DNA of 64,000 bases from Rhizomucor pusillus (lineage: Eukaryota; Mucoromycota; Mucoromycetes; Mucorales; Lichtheimiaceae), in assembly GCA_900175165.2 (NCBI GenBank), contig FWWN02000359.1:1-64000 (forward strand), read 5' to 3'. A model generated the notes under the pieces. The model was not told the origin of the DNA. It saw only the letters and a list, made by a program, of their open reading frames with translations, and did not search any database. Positions 36,313 to 48,536 of the stretch are shown here, in pieces. The translations under genes and the position numbers were made by a program. The number at the start of each line of letters is the position of its first letter. Within the stretch, counting starts at the first letter, position 1.

Positions 36313-39300
36313 GTAAACACAGAGCAGCTTACAACATGCTACCTTTGCCTAACAATGTACATCTCTAGGGCGTCCGACTGATCCTGCGGGCATACTTTCT
36401 GAAATCGGTTGTGCATATTTTGCACTGAACAACACTGTGTACCTTTGGGATTACGAGGAAGTGTAAGTTAGCTTACAGCCAGCAATCGAAAAAGGACGCC
36501 TTGTTGCTCAACATACAATGACCTATGCCCTTACAGAAAAGAAGTTGATACTTTTGAACAGCCAGCACCCGTTCTCAGCGTAGCTCTGGCGAAACCAAAA
36601 GCAGATGTCTTCAATCCTGAAATCACTCACGTGCTTATTGTGGCTACTGCAAACCAAATTGAAGTGATTGCGCTATCCTTCAAGCGACAACCATCAACTG
36701 GAAAGACATTAACCTTTCATCCAACGGGTCTCCGCACGCCGGCTTCAGGAGCTCTGATTACATCAATCAAGAGTACCAAAAATGGACGCGTCTTCATGCT
36801 TTCCAAAGACGGCAACATCTGGGAGCTAGACTATAAGGTAAACTTTTTATTGTAAAAATATTTCGATACACTTATTGACAGTGTTTGTTTAGGTGGAAGA
36901 AGGCTGGTTTACCAGTAACTGCTCCAAGACGAATCGATCACCATTTTATACCTACGACTTGAGTTCTTACTTTAAGGGCTTGTCTTATGGTAAGAGCATT
37001 TTGTCATATACTAAGAACCGCCCTAAGTATCCGTTTCTGTAGATCCTTGTGTTCAGATTGTTGTTGACGAAAGTGGCACTATTTTATACTCGTTGCACGC
37101 CAGTTCTACCATACATGCAAGTGAATTTGGACGCATACATGTGTGTGCATAGGATAACACTGTTATAGGTAGCATTCCTTGGCGCTGATGGAAAACAATT
37201 CAAATTCGTCGCAAAGGCCAGCAATATATTCAACGCTGCGAAGCTGATGTGTCCAAGCACACCGTTGCTGGACAGCAATACCTTCAAAATAGTCTCTATT
37301 CATCCAGCATCGCCAAAGGAAGCATCTTTGTATCAATTGGTAGCCGTGACAACAACTGGTTGCCGTATTTATCTGTCATGTTACAAGAGCATAGGATCCC
37401 GGCAAGTAGACGCACCGGATGCCCTTGAATTGGTCCATCTTCGACTACCACCTCCGCCATTGTCATATTCACAAATTGGTGGTCAGCAAATCAAACATAG
37501 TTTCTACAGCAAAGGTGTATTATTGCTCGTAGACGAGAACAACGGTCGCCAAACATTGATTACAGCAAGTCCAAATATGGGACGGTTAGCCACCTTGGTA
37601 AGATTCATTTAATGATGAGTGTCTTGATCGACAACTCATGATGTATCATCCGTAGGGCACACGCGATGGTCTTCCTGAATTTTCGAACCAATTGCCTATC
37701 TCTGGTCAAATTATCGATATTGAAGAAATGCAAGGCATTCCTTTCAAGCTGAACGACTTATCCTCTCAGCTTTCCGAAGCAGCCCGGCATTTCCTCATCT
37801 TCACCACGCACGGCATGTTCATTGTCGTGAAACAACGACCCGTCGATATGCTGCTGAACCTGTTGACACCTCTTACCGATAGTGTGACACCGACAGATTA
37901 TGAACAGTTTTTCCAGCTTTTCGGCCCCGTGCACTCGTCTGCACTGTGCTTCAACATTCTGTGCAATACAAGCGGATCTTTGTGTAAACATCCATGTAAG
38001 ATACTATGTCTTAGAACAAAATAGAAATCATGAAAGCTAACGTAGAATTAAAGTGCAATCCAATCCTCCAGTAACCAGCAATGCTACCAAGAAAGCAATG
38101 CGATTGTTAGAAGTACAGAGCCAGGTTCCATCCAGCAACAATCCAAACCATCCATACACCAGCAGACATGACGGATTGGCATTATTCATTTATCGACTTG
38201 GTGAGCCGTTCTGGAATTCTCCATTTATCGTACAAAAGTAAGATAGTGGGTTAGCAACGTGTAGCAAAGTTTTAGCCGGTAAGTAACTGTTTACATCTAG
38301 GATTCAAGCAGGAGCGACAAGCTACGGAAGCTGTTTACCACGGGATCAGCTCTTATCAGTACAAACAGTCCTTCGTAAAGTTCAAAAATTTATGGACCAG
38401 TAAGCACACCAGATGATAATTAATATGTCAACGAAAGGTCCACGTCTCTAATACTTCTCAGAAATCCTGGTGTATATAATCAAGCGGAACCGCGCACACC
38501 GGAAGAACTATCATTCAAAAGACTTTACAACTTTGTTGGCTTGCTTGCGGAGGCAATCTCGTTCTTGCTGTTTGTCATAGACAGCGATGTCACAAAACTG
38601 TTACCGAGGTAAGCACAGTCTTTAAGTGTAAAATCTCTATCTGGTCTCTAACTAGATGGTAATAGCCTGAAGCCTGAGATGCAAAGAAGTTTGACAACCA
38701 TCACGACCAAGGACTTGTTGACCACCGAAGCTGGCCGTGAAATGAGCGGTGCTTTGGCAAATGCACTGATTGACGAACATGCAGCAAAGTTCAGCAACCT
38801 GGATATCGTTGTGGACGTTCTAGAGGAGCGCTGCGGCAGATTCTGTGGTGCCTCGGAAGTAATTCTTTACAAAGCAATCAAGATCATCAATGCTGCTAAA
38901 GCGGAAGTGAACGCTACATCTTCGCGCAACGCTCTTCAAGAGTCGCTGACTCTTCTATCAAGGATTGCAGGAGATTTGACGCCTGAAAAAGTTCAAGAAG
39001 TCGCACAAGATTTTATGTCACAGAATGGTGCTCAATATGCAGTAGAATTGGCATATGCATGCGCTAAAGCGAGAGAGCCTCATCACAAAGTGGATGCTTT
39101 TGCACAGATGCAGCGCGCCGCTGGAGATGCTCGAGCTGAGATTTCCGGGGCAAAGCAGCGATTCTACGATATCATCGTCGATCTTATACTCAAACTGGCA
39201 GAATCCACGGATCCTTCATCCCAAGTACAACGCGAGCAAGCCTTCCAAAAAGCATTCAGCAGAAACGATACTGTCTTTTTATTCTATTTATACGATAAAC

Positions 39301-39770
39301 TCTTTGAACACAAACTCGGCAAAGAATTGATCAGGGTAAGAAAAGCCAACAGCCAAGGTTTTGTAAATACTACGAGATTTTAAACCATCACCCGTTTCCT
39401 TAGCTTGATGCTCCTCATCTCGAAAAATTTTTAAGCAGCGAACCATTGACTTTGGGACGTTACGAGCTCCTTGCAAACTTTTACAGAATGCACGAACGGT
39501 ACGAGGACGCCGCAAAGGCATTCATGCAATTGGCAACTGCACCGTAAGTCTTGTTTACATAGTATGCATTGCATGGAGATCGTTGTGGTATTGACAAAAA
39601 TTCTCGTTTATAGAAGCGATCTGAATATCCAGGAAAGAAAGCAATACCTCACCCTTGCATCCGTGTGCATCAAAAGTGTCACATCACCTAGCTCTCGATA
39701 TGAGATGTTAAACTTACAAAAGGATTTGGAATATAATATGTCTCTCTTGAATAAAGAATCACTCGCCTAG
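36028..39770 (+). CDS. Nup155/Nup170-type inner-ring nucleoporin, short C-terminus
   Basis: Fourteen exons, 985 aa: 36028-36145, 36205-36312, 36369-36462, 36537-36837, 36893-36989, 37043-37116, 37169-37597, 37656-37995, 38054-38237, 38301-38399, 38462-38608, 38666-39335, 39404-39543, 39614-39770. Scaffold protein of the nuclear-pore inner ring. The N-terminal beta-propeller shows NTVYLWDYEE, RVFMLSKDGNIWELDYK, IVVDESGTILYSLH and FKIVSIHPASPKEASLYQLVAVT; the alpha-solenoid shows LTTKDLLTTEAGREMSGAL and LGRYELLANFYRMHERYEDA. Animal Nup155 and yeast Nup170 are about 1,390-1,500 aa; here the frame stops soon after the ERYEDAAKAF helix, so roughly the last 280 residues are absent, and a convergent ITPase gene begins 81 bp later. 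The exon 6/7 intron is best read with a GC donor; the exon 8/9 junction is uncertain. The 5' end is partly duplicated at 29.8-30.4 kb. Confidence 0.85.
37117..37168 (+). other. Probable GC-AG intron (nucleoporin gene)
   Basis: Donor ACAT|gcaagt, acceptor gttatag. Gives STIHVAFLGADG, which fits the propeller strand; a GT alternative (37121, acceptor 4 nt later) would give STIHATFLG. Less certain than the others. Confidence 0.55.
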
Positions 39771-39851
39771 AGGCGAGGTAATTTTCTTGTACTTTGAATT
39801 CAAGCATATAACTAATTGGAATTAGACACTTGGAGAGCTTTTTGTTGACTT

Positions 39852-40797
39852 TTATTTGCTTTGCAAGTAGGCCTTTAGCTTTTCGAGTGCTCGGAATCTA
39901 TGCGAAATTGTGTTCTTGACATCCTTGGACATTTCAGCGTAGCTAGAACGAGATTTGCGTCAAGTTTAAGCGTTTTCACATGTCTGGATATCACTTACGT
40001 TTCTTCGAAACCGTCAGGCTGGAAGATAGGGTCCCAGCCAAAGTTTGCAGGACCTCGTGCAGGTACGATTTTACCCTGATAAACACTGTATCAGAAAGAA
40101 AACATCAACAATATCGCGGGCATTTTAATGTTACTAACCGGAGTCTTGCCTTCAAAGATGATAGGTTCGTGGCCAGGACCTTCGCAGTAGGCAAAAGTAC
40201 AAAGTGCGTAAGCAGAGTTATTGTTGAATCCGGCCAACATTTTGTTGAGGCCGTCGTGTCCAAGGGATTCCAGGAACCATTTACTGTAAATATGGGATGT
40301 GAGTAAGGAGAGAGTGATAGAGCTGATCTACGTTTTCGATGTACATGTAAGGACCTGGAAGGCCATTCATGGCATCAAAGCATAAGCAGGTATCTTCAGT
40401 GATGCAGGGTCCATTCAACTAGAGTAGTAGGATGAGATCTCTTTATCACGCAAGTGTAATTCCAGGGACGGCAAAGAACCCTTACTATTTCGGCAGCTTG
40501 GCGACATTTCTGCTTTGCGATATCCTGCGTAGTGCCTTGGAGTTCAGGAACTAGAGAGATATGGGGCCTATGTTTAGACAACGCAAAAACAACGGCGTTG
40601 CACACACTTACGATCGATCTTGTGAGACTCGACATTGATCGTGCCTGCGAGGATCGCCTGCACTTCGGCAAGCTTGTTCTTGTTGCCGGTAACAAATGCT
40701 ACATCAGCACCCAATTGTCAGTAAGAATGTTTGTGATTGCAGTGTAAAAGCTAGAGTCAGGATCGGTACCGAGCTTGCCGAGTTCCTTGGCTGCCAT
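39852..40797 (-). CDS. HAM1: Inosine triphosphate pyrophosphatase (Ham1/ITPA)
   Basis: Seven exons: 40797-40770, 40698-40612, 40550-40486, 40418-40345, 40283-40139, 40075-39999, 39942-39852; 188 aa, the normal family length. House-cleaning enzyme that hydrolyses ITP, dITP and XTP to monophosphates and pyrophosphate. Motifs: [16 protein letters not shown] at the N-terminus, [48 protein letters not shown], and the terminal [15 protein letters not shown]. The first exon is short (MAAKELGKL plus one base) and is followed by a 71-nt intron with a TTACTGAC branch site. Convergent with the nucleoporin gene, divergent from NudC. The cytosolic homodimer form is known for the family. Confidence 0.95.
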
Positions 40798-41244
40798 AGT
40801 AACTGTCTGTAAGAAGCGTCAAAATTCGATTTCGGGGCTGAGAGAAGTATGCATAAGCTTCCATGCCGCGGTCGTGTTATCTCGACGTATCGAAACTTTG
40901 ACTCACAACTTGTACGCATTTTTGTTTCTCATGTAGTCAAAGAGATCGATATCTGCAAGGACATTCTACGTTATAGACATTGGTGCACGTACGTACTTAA
41001 GAGATTTGAAGAATGAAATATTTTTGTACATAATAAGAATTGGTGAAGCTTAGAGAACCATTTATTAAGCTGTCCAGAGTTATAGCTCTGGTTTTAATCG
41101 CTTTGTAAAGACTCTGGATGTATCCCTGAGTAGTAAGTCTTGCTAAATTGAGACAATTGTGGTAAGGGGTCCGGCGAAAGAGAAGCGGAGGGAACAAGCT
41201 GGAAGACAAGGCGAACACGACCCTTTTTCTCACTCAACGAAAGA
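40798..41244. promoter_or_regulatory. Divergent promoter region, ITPase and NudC
   Basis: 447 bp between the two start codons; must contain both promoters. No TATA consensus or other named element recognised. Confidence 0.5.
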
Positions 41245-42087
41245 ATGGCAGAAAAGAAGTATGAAGACATGACCCCCGAAGAACGGGAGGTCTACGACAA
41301 AGCCGAAAAAGCGCGTGAAGAGCAGGAACAAGCACAGCTGCCGTACAAGTATGTAGACATTGCCAGCGATTGGTTTCGCGCCAAACGTTACGATTTAACA
41401 TGCGCATGCTGTCAAAAGGTGGAAGCAAACGTTGCAGGACGTTGATGTGACGATCCCGGTTCCAAAGGGTACACGAGGCCGCGATCTCAACGTCGTGATA
41501 AAGAAGAATTACATCTCGGTAGCGCTCAAGGGTCAAGCGCCTATCATTGAAGGCGAATTATGCAAAGAGATCAGAACTGACGATAGCACCTGGAGCGTTG
41601 GTAAATAATAAGAGTTTACTTACCAAATGTTACAATGGACTTATCAATCAATTCACGTACTGGTAGATAGCCAAGGAGAAGTGCTGGTGCATTTGGAAAA
41701 GCATAATCAAATGACATGGTGGGAGAATGTGGTCAAGAATGCACCCAAGATCAATACCCAGAGAATTCAACCTGAAAACTCCAAACTGGAAGATTTGGAT
41801 GGCGAGACTCGAGCCATGGTCGAGAAAATGATGGTTAGTTTAATTTTACAACTCCCGTGTATAACCCGTTGCATCTCACATACATATGGAAACCAAGTTT
41901 GATCAGCAGCAAAAGATGAAAGGATTGCCCGATAGCGACACATTGAAGAAGCAAGAGTTGTTTGAGAAATTCAAAAAGCAGCATCCAGAGATGGACGTAA
42001 GTGTACGAGTACTCTATCGAAATAGACTGCTCTGGATACTTATGGCTTGCTTTTAATTTACAGTTTAGCCAAGCCAAATTTCAATAA
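41245..42087 (+). CDS. NUDC: NudC-like CS-domain co-chaperone
   Basis: Five exons: 41245-41348, 41419-41600, 41667-41833, 41898-41996, 42064-42087; 191 aa. Nuclear-distribution protein C, a CS/p23-fold Hsp90 co-chaperone needed for LIS1/dynein stability and nuclear migration. An N-terminal acidic helix ([20 protein letters not shown]) precedes the CS domain: [75 protein letters not shown]. The C-terminal tail is [17 protein letters not shown], typical of NudC (MDFSxAK). The last exon is 24 nt. All junction phases agree. Confidence 0.95.
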
Positions 42088-42212
42088 AATGTATTATAAG
42101 CGTTTTAGCGTACATTATGTGGTGGATATGAAGGAAAGGAAAAGAAAGAAAGAAAGATAAAGGAAGGAAAGAGAATGCATGTATGGAGGAGAGTAGGGGA
42201 AATAACATGGTT

Positions 42213-45200
42213 TTATAGTGTAAAGTATGGATGCTCCTGAGTAAAGAATGACAGGGATGTCAGCAATCTTGATGCGTTTTTATTCGATCAAAGTTTTGAC
42301 TTACCAGTAAGCTTGATGCACTGCCACGTTTTGCAGGGTCTCGACTGAGCAGCATCTTAATCAACTGCCGTGCTCTTGCATTTGGGACTTTGCGCTCAAG
42401 GTTTGGAATGTACAGTTCCTTTTGTTCGTTCCAGCGCAGACCATTGTTCAAGATCGGCGTGGAGGGTGAAGGATGGGATACAAAATGTAAAATCGTTTCA
42501 TCTTTGATGCTGCTAGCGAACAATGCGTGCTTTGTCTCAAGTTCCTTGAAGATACATCGCATGTTAGAAACATATCTATTTTGATCGTAAACCAATTGCA
42601 GAAACTTACGTAAATGACACACCCGAGTGCCCAGAGGTCCACGCTAGGAGTCGCCACGACACCATTGGCGCCCTCGAGGCCGTAGGTTGTCGCACGAGCC
42701 ACTTCAGGAGGACAATAGCGTGGGGTAATTACTCCAACACACTCTTCGCCAATTGTGCGACTGGCTTCAAAGTCAATCAACTTCCAGCGCTCGCCCTTGC
42801 GATGCATGACATTGCTTGGTTTCAGGTCGCAAAATGCAATATCTATATGATATACATATATATATCAGCCGAACTGCGACCATCCTCTTACTTTACTAGA
42901 TCATTCTTACCTCTGGAATGGCACCAAGCTAAGCATTCGACGATATCTTTAGCAATCGACCGGATATCTTCCCGTGTCCATGCATTCTTATCCGTTCGTG
43001 ATCGGCGGATCAGGTTGCTCAGTGTTTCATCCAAACACTCGAGGACTGTTGCATACTTGATCTTGTCTTCATCTTCTTCGTCCTCTTGCGCTTTCAAGAT
43101 ATCGATCATCTTTTCATTATCTACACTGTCGCTGTTTCCAGTCTGCAAACGTCTCGGCAGCGGCGTCCTGCTCTCGTCTTGGATGGTCAAAACTTCGAGC
43201 AAGTCTACCACGTGTGGTGACTTGAGTTTTATCAGTATCCGGCATTCTCGCTCCCAAGCTTCTCGTCGTCCAAATGACTTGATAACTGCCTTTTGGTTTC
43301 GATCAACCTTGTCTACAAATAGCACGCTATTCATTGGGCCCACGATCGGAGGAATATTCTTATCGACTTGATACCGTTTAGGTAGCATGTCGATCAATGG
43401 TGCTACCGCTGCAAAGAGATCTTCGGCTTCCGGTCCAGATGACGTGGATGAGGAGGTAGCAGTAGGTCTTGGATCACTTCCACCTTGCGTAGCAGAGTCT
43501 GTGTGCGTGCTTGCTACGTTTTGGCTCGACTGTTCGCTGTTCTCAGCCTGATGAGTCTGCCCGAGTGCTGCTAACATTTCCAGAGGACTGACGCTGTTGT
43601 AGATATTGTTTTGATTTTGAAGAATAGGATTGAAACCTCGCATCGATAATCGTTTATCGGATTCTTCGGGTTCTGGGGTAACAGGACGTGCAACAGGCAC
43701 ACTGCTCATGTTTGACGATGGATATTGATGATGCGTCAATGGTACAGCACCTTTGCTACCGGCTGGATTGTTTGTAGATGCAGAAGCCGTTGTCGTGGTA
43801 GCAAGGCTAAACTGTTTGCTAGCACCGGGAATATAGCGAATAGGGCCACCGGGGCTCTGTGCTTGATATGATATAGACTCGTTAAATGTAGTGTTATCTT
43901 CATCCTGTTGTCGCGCATCACTGTCGCCGTGCGTTTCATGCGTGATTCTAACTCCATTGCGTGTCTTGAAAGCACCGTTGCCACCACCGCTAAGCATGCT
44001 GCTACCATTGACGGATTTAACACTCTGCAAAACTTCCATGCTGCTGCTCAGCGGCGCCCCTCCTTCAGTTGCATTGACAGATGCTGGTCCAGGATGATGA
44101 TAATGCTCGATAGGCACATCTGTAAGCTGGCCGGAACTATTTCGCTGAGCAGCATATCTCGAAGCAGGCATGGAAAACTCGTTCGGTTTCTGACCCATCA
44201 TTTCGTTGGGAATCTGGGTGTTAGACATGTTTGCTTCCGGCAACAACAAAGCATTACTAGCGTGGATTGACGAACGCATGCTGCGGGTACCGTTAGAATA
44301 CTGAGGCGTGTGAACATCGCTGTTGGTATCAACTGGAGATGGCAATTCTGCCAATACGCCGGTCATCACTTTATCTGTATCACCAAGTTCCGATCGACGT
44401 CCGCCGAATCCGTCATGCAAGCTGAAAGAATTTGTCAACGCTTTGGACACACGTTTTCTGCCGTAGGGATCACCGTCGGGGTATACATGGTTGCCGTCAT
44501 GCAGAGCGTACATTTGTCCGTTGCCATAGTCGGGTCCCTGCGTTGTTTCTGTCCAATAGTATGGCTGACCATCATCGTACTGGGAATTGTCTTTCTCGTC
44601 CTGCTCGTCCTTCTCCCGTTGCTTTCTGCGTTTCCGACGCCATAGCAGTAGCAGCAAGGCTCCAGCGATGAGCGCAAGTCCTGCAACGCCGCCGACAACA
44701 GCACCAGCTATGGTGCCGGCATTCACTGTTGAGTTATGTCCGTCGGTGTTGGTATCGTTGCTGCCGTTTGAAGGAGTGCTGGAAGGTATGCCAGTCGTTG
44801 CTATTCGCGACCAGCTCCAACTTGCCGTATCAAGCACGTACATGTTTGAATCGCCTGTCGAACTGACGCCCCAACCTCCATAAATGTAAAGTTTGCCGGT
44901 GCTCGAATCCAAGACGGATGAATGACCTGGAAGACAGTCGTTTTTAACAGAGTAGCCACAAGCTGGTTTATTCCAAACTTACCCATGCGAGGACCTGGAC
45001 CGTGATCTGTGTTGTTCATATTTTGCAGCTGCCATGTGAGTTTTGGGTACGCTGAAGCATCGAGAACCCAGACATTCGAATCGAAGGCTTGTGTTGTACC
45101 ACCACCGTAAACGATCATCTTATCTTCCATACAGTTCGCTGTATGCAGTATTCGTGCGCCGGGAGCCCCTCCAGATGTTGTACCGACAGTCACTTGCAGA

Positions 45201-46141
45201 TTCCAACTTCTAGTGCTCAAGTCATAAATAACAACGCTCTACCAAGAATAATAAAATGCGTAAAAGAGATGAGTAAGAAACATATGCAAGTTAAATGAAG
45301 AGAATAATTAGTCCTCACCTGACTTGCATCCGCGCCGTTCCCGGTCGATGTGCCTCCAAATGTTACCAAGCAATTGCATGCTGGAATGTAGCAAGTTGAA
45401 TGGCCGGTTATCGCCTGTCCATTCGAGCCAGACGTCCAGACAAATGAATTGGAGTCGAGAGTATACAAGCTGTTGAGGACAGAATTCGTTTGCACGTATC
45501 CGTTGGTATCGGTGGATGCGCCTCCGTAGATATAGATGGTATTATTTGCACGGGTGATCGCATACTGTCCGGCGGCGCTGGGAGACGTGGAACCTAATAA
45601 GAATCCAAGTTATGCATTTGTCCTAATTCGGGATCAAAGAAGGGGTGGAACGTACTGGAAGTCGGGAAACTCCAGCTCCAACTTGTACTATCTAATTTTT
45701 GGATAATGCTTTGACCGCTGTTGTTCGATGCTATGGTGACCATTTGGCCAGCAGTTGGCTGCTCAATGGCTCGAATGTAAACCTGTGGTCGCATGACGGT
45801 GCCAGATTGCTGCTGCGTCTGGACATGGTACCATGAACCATTTCGTGAATCCCACGCCCACACGCTCGATGAGCCTGGCACAGAGGTGCTGTAGCTCTGT
45901 TGAGTCTCTTCAGTGCCTCCGTATAGAACGACGTATGGGCTGAGGAAAGCTAATAGTGCGATAAAATGGAGTCAGGATCGTTTAAATCTCGGGTAACGGC
46001 CCTTGACGACATACCAGCAGCATGGCCAGCTCTCCAGGGCACGGTCGTCTGTACGCTTCCTAAAGCGGTCGATTGCGCGTCAGCGAGTTGGGCTAGGAAA
46101 ATAATAATACTTCCTAGCCATACAGACGAGTGAGGCAGCAT
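42213..46141 (-). CDS. Kelch-ectodomain receptor-like protein kinase
   Basis: Eight exons: 46141-46015, 45949-45656, 45593-45319, 45238-44983, 44926-42911, 42842-42610, 42544-42305, 42236-42213; 1154 aa. Order: signal peptide (MLPHSSVWLGSIIIFLAQLADA), a kelch propeller of about five visible repeats (VVLYGGTEE, IYIYGGAS, LVTFGGTS, MIVYGGG, LYIYGGWG, each followed by a W or F strand), one TM helix (about 388-413, VVGGVAGLALIAGALLLLLW) with an RRKRRK stop-transfer, a ~390-residue Ser/Asn-rich linker, then a kinase domain. Kinase residues: VIK lysine, ECRIL helix-C Glu, catalytic CDLKPSN (C instead of R), DFE in place of DFG, PRYCPPEVA, VDLWALGCVIY, RDPAKRGSASSLLEHPYF. There is no Gly-rich loop (MNSVLFVDK). 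Topology predicts an extracellular kelch sensor coupled to an intracellular kinase; ligand and output are unknown. Confidence 0.88.
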
Positions 46142-46831
46142 ATAAAGAGAAAAAAAGGATGTGATGATAGATTCAAGGGAAACAATGCCCTCTTTGGAAG
46201 AGGGGGGGAGGGAAGATACGCAGAAGGCGCACAGAGTATTGCGGAGTTGCTTTTCTTGGAGACAGCCCATCTTTGTGGCCATTGGGAAGGCGTTCCTGAG
46301 CTTTTCACCGCAAATCTTTGCCTCTTTCTGTGTGACCATGGATGACGAATTCCCGACTCAGCCCAATCTTTTTTTAGCAAATGCACTTCACCATTTACGT
46401 CGCATCAAGCGTAGCAAAGTACAAACTACTTTGATACGTAATTGTCGATTTTGTGCAGATTTAGATTTAGTTTTGCTACTCTTTGTATCTTTTGGCGCTC
46501 AGATAACAAAGAATACTTCCTTGCCGCTCTACAATATAAATTACATAATGAAATGTGGAACTTTGTTTCAAGTCATGGGACTAAATCGCTATTACATAAG
46601 TAATCTAAATCAATGGCGTATATAGGCGACCCTGCTTTGATCCCTTGCCTGTATGTTTTCAAATAAGGCACATATGTAAAATAGATATTAGGCAGACAAA
46701 TATTTATGCAACTTGCCAAAAGACTAACATTCTCATGCGTGCAAGGTACAGATCTTCGGTATACTGACGGATTTAGTAACATGCAATATACTTTGTGAAG
46801 CAGAGATATGATACGCTAGTTTGCAAATATT
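46142..46831. other. Intergenic, no gene seen
   Basis: About 690 bp, AT-rich, between the kelch kinase promoter side and the HMG-box gene's 3' end. Open frames at 46161-46625 (plus) and upstream of the kinase start have no domain character. Confidence 0.45.
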
Positions 46832-48536
46832 CTACTGTAGATACTTGTTCTTATCTCTAGTAGCTTTGTTTGCTCGGTTTCTGCGTTGAGCCCATTTTTG
46901 GTACTCTTCCGGATGTTCTTCTTTGAATTTGTTCCGCAATTCAAGCGATTTATCATTGAACTCTTTCTTCTTTTCGGGCTCCAGTTGCTTCCAACGTGCA
47001 CCAATGATCGCGCTGATTTGTCCCATATCATATTCTGGATTCGTACGTTTAATCTCGCGGAAGATGGAGTTGCTGAATAGTACGTAGCCATTCGGTGGTA
47101 CTCGAAGTTTGTTCAATCCCTGAGCTTCTTTCCATTTCTCTTTAGCCGTTCGCGCTTCTTCTTTGTACTTTTCTTTCTCATCCTGTAGATACGGCATTAG
47201 ATGCGCAAGAGCCTAAAATGCACGGCCTAAACTTACCGCTGGTAGATTTTTCCATCTATCAGATACTATCTTGCTTATCTGCGACGGCGTAAGCTCAGGA
47301 TTCTCTTTGTGTACAAGTTTTCGCTGTTGAGAGTTGAACAGGAAGTATGCATTGAATTTGTTCCCTGGTCGAGGTACGTAGTGAGCTCTGGGATTTTTTA
47401 CATCCGAATTTTCCAACGCCGGTGCTACTCGTGATCGCTTTTTCTTCTTATTGAAGCCAGCATCGTCTTCCTCGTCCGAAAATACGTTCAATGGAGTAAA
47501 TTCATAGATACGCTCCTCTTCAGCTTCATCGCTGTCAGTTTCAATAATCTCTTCAATGGATTTGCTTTCTGGAGCCGACGCGCTTTTGCCTTTGGCCAGC
47601 CGACGGAGAGCCCGAAATTCCTTTTGCTCGTTCTTTGCAATCATCGTCTCTTTATGTGATTCACGAGCTCGTTTTCGTGTCTTTGCATGCGGTGCACTGC
47701 CTTCGCTATTGTCGCTTTTAGACTCCTCATTCTCATCGTTTTCGTCATTAATCTCTGCCTTTCTCTTTTTGGCTCGTCTGTGAGCTTTCTTCTGGGTTCT
47801 CTGTGATGTTTGTACGACTTTTTCCTCGTCATCAGAATCGTTTTCCGGGATATCGTCATGAATGTCCGGCGTGAATTCTGAATCTGAAGAGTCATAGTCG
47901 TTTTTTGCAGGCACTTGTTGCTTTTTACGCTTCAATTTTTGCTTCGGCCATGCATCTTCAAAATCATCGTCGCTAAGGTCCATTGGTTTCGAAGCTGCCT
48001 TCGTGTTGATCTTTGGGTGCTGTTTCGGTGTCGATTTGACAACGTCTTGCATATCAATGCTGAGATTGTAGTCTCTCGGATCCGCTGCTGCTTTCTCGGC
48101 TCTTTTAGAACGCATTTTAAATGAGGATCGGTCCATGTCGCTTTCTGCTGCTTTACTGCTGCTTTCGCCTAGGTATTTTGCTTTAAAGTAGGCAAGCCTG
48201 TCGCTCAAATCGCCTGCCCCTTGATTTGTACCCTTCTCTCTTAATTTCGGCGTTGGCGAATCGTCAGCTGGTACTACAGATTTAGTTCGTTCTGGGCTAC
48301 TCTCAAGCTTGATAGATTGCCAAGTCCAAATATGCTGGCAGTTTTCACATTGCCTTTTGGGATAGTTTAGATCGGTGCACACTGGAAGTTCATGTTAATA
48401 CTTACGCTTTGCCTTTATTCTTTCCAGTTAGAATCTTAAAATCGTCGCTTCCACAGTTTTTGCAATCAAATTCGAAGGCTGATTCTGCTTGTTGCTGCAA
48501 TTTTAGGACGTCATAGTTGATCGATTTATGCTTCAT
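46832..48536 (-). CDS. Zinc-ribbon protein with two HMG boxes
   Basis: Three exons (48536-48406, 48353-47237, 47182-46832), 532 aa. An N-terminal zinc ribbon is split by intron 1: FDCKNCG (C-x2-C) and AQCENCQHIW (C-x2-C), the fold seen in TFIIS-like and other nucleic-acid-binding ribbons. A long acidic/basic disordered middle follows (SDDDFEDAW, DSDDEEKVV, KKAHRRAKKRKAE, nuclear-type). Two HMG boxes come last: NKFNAYFLFNSQQRKLVHKE...SDRWKNLPADEKEKY and PNGYVLFSNSIFREIKRTNP...ARWKQLEPEKKKEF. It should be a nuclear chromatin or DNA-bending factor; targets unknown. Start MKHKSINYD is the first ATG in frame after an upstream stop; the ribbon requires this exon. Confidence 0.85.
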
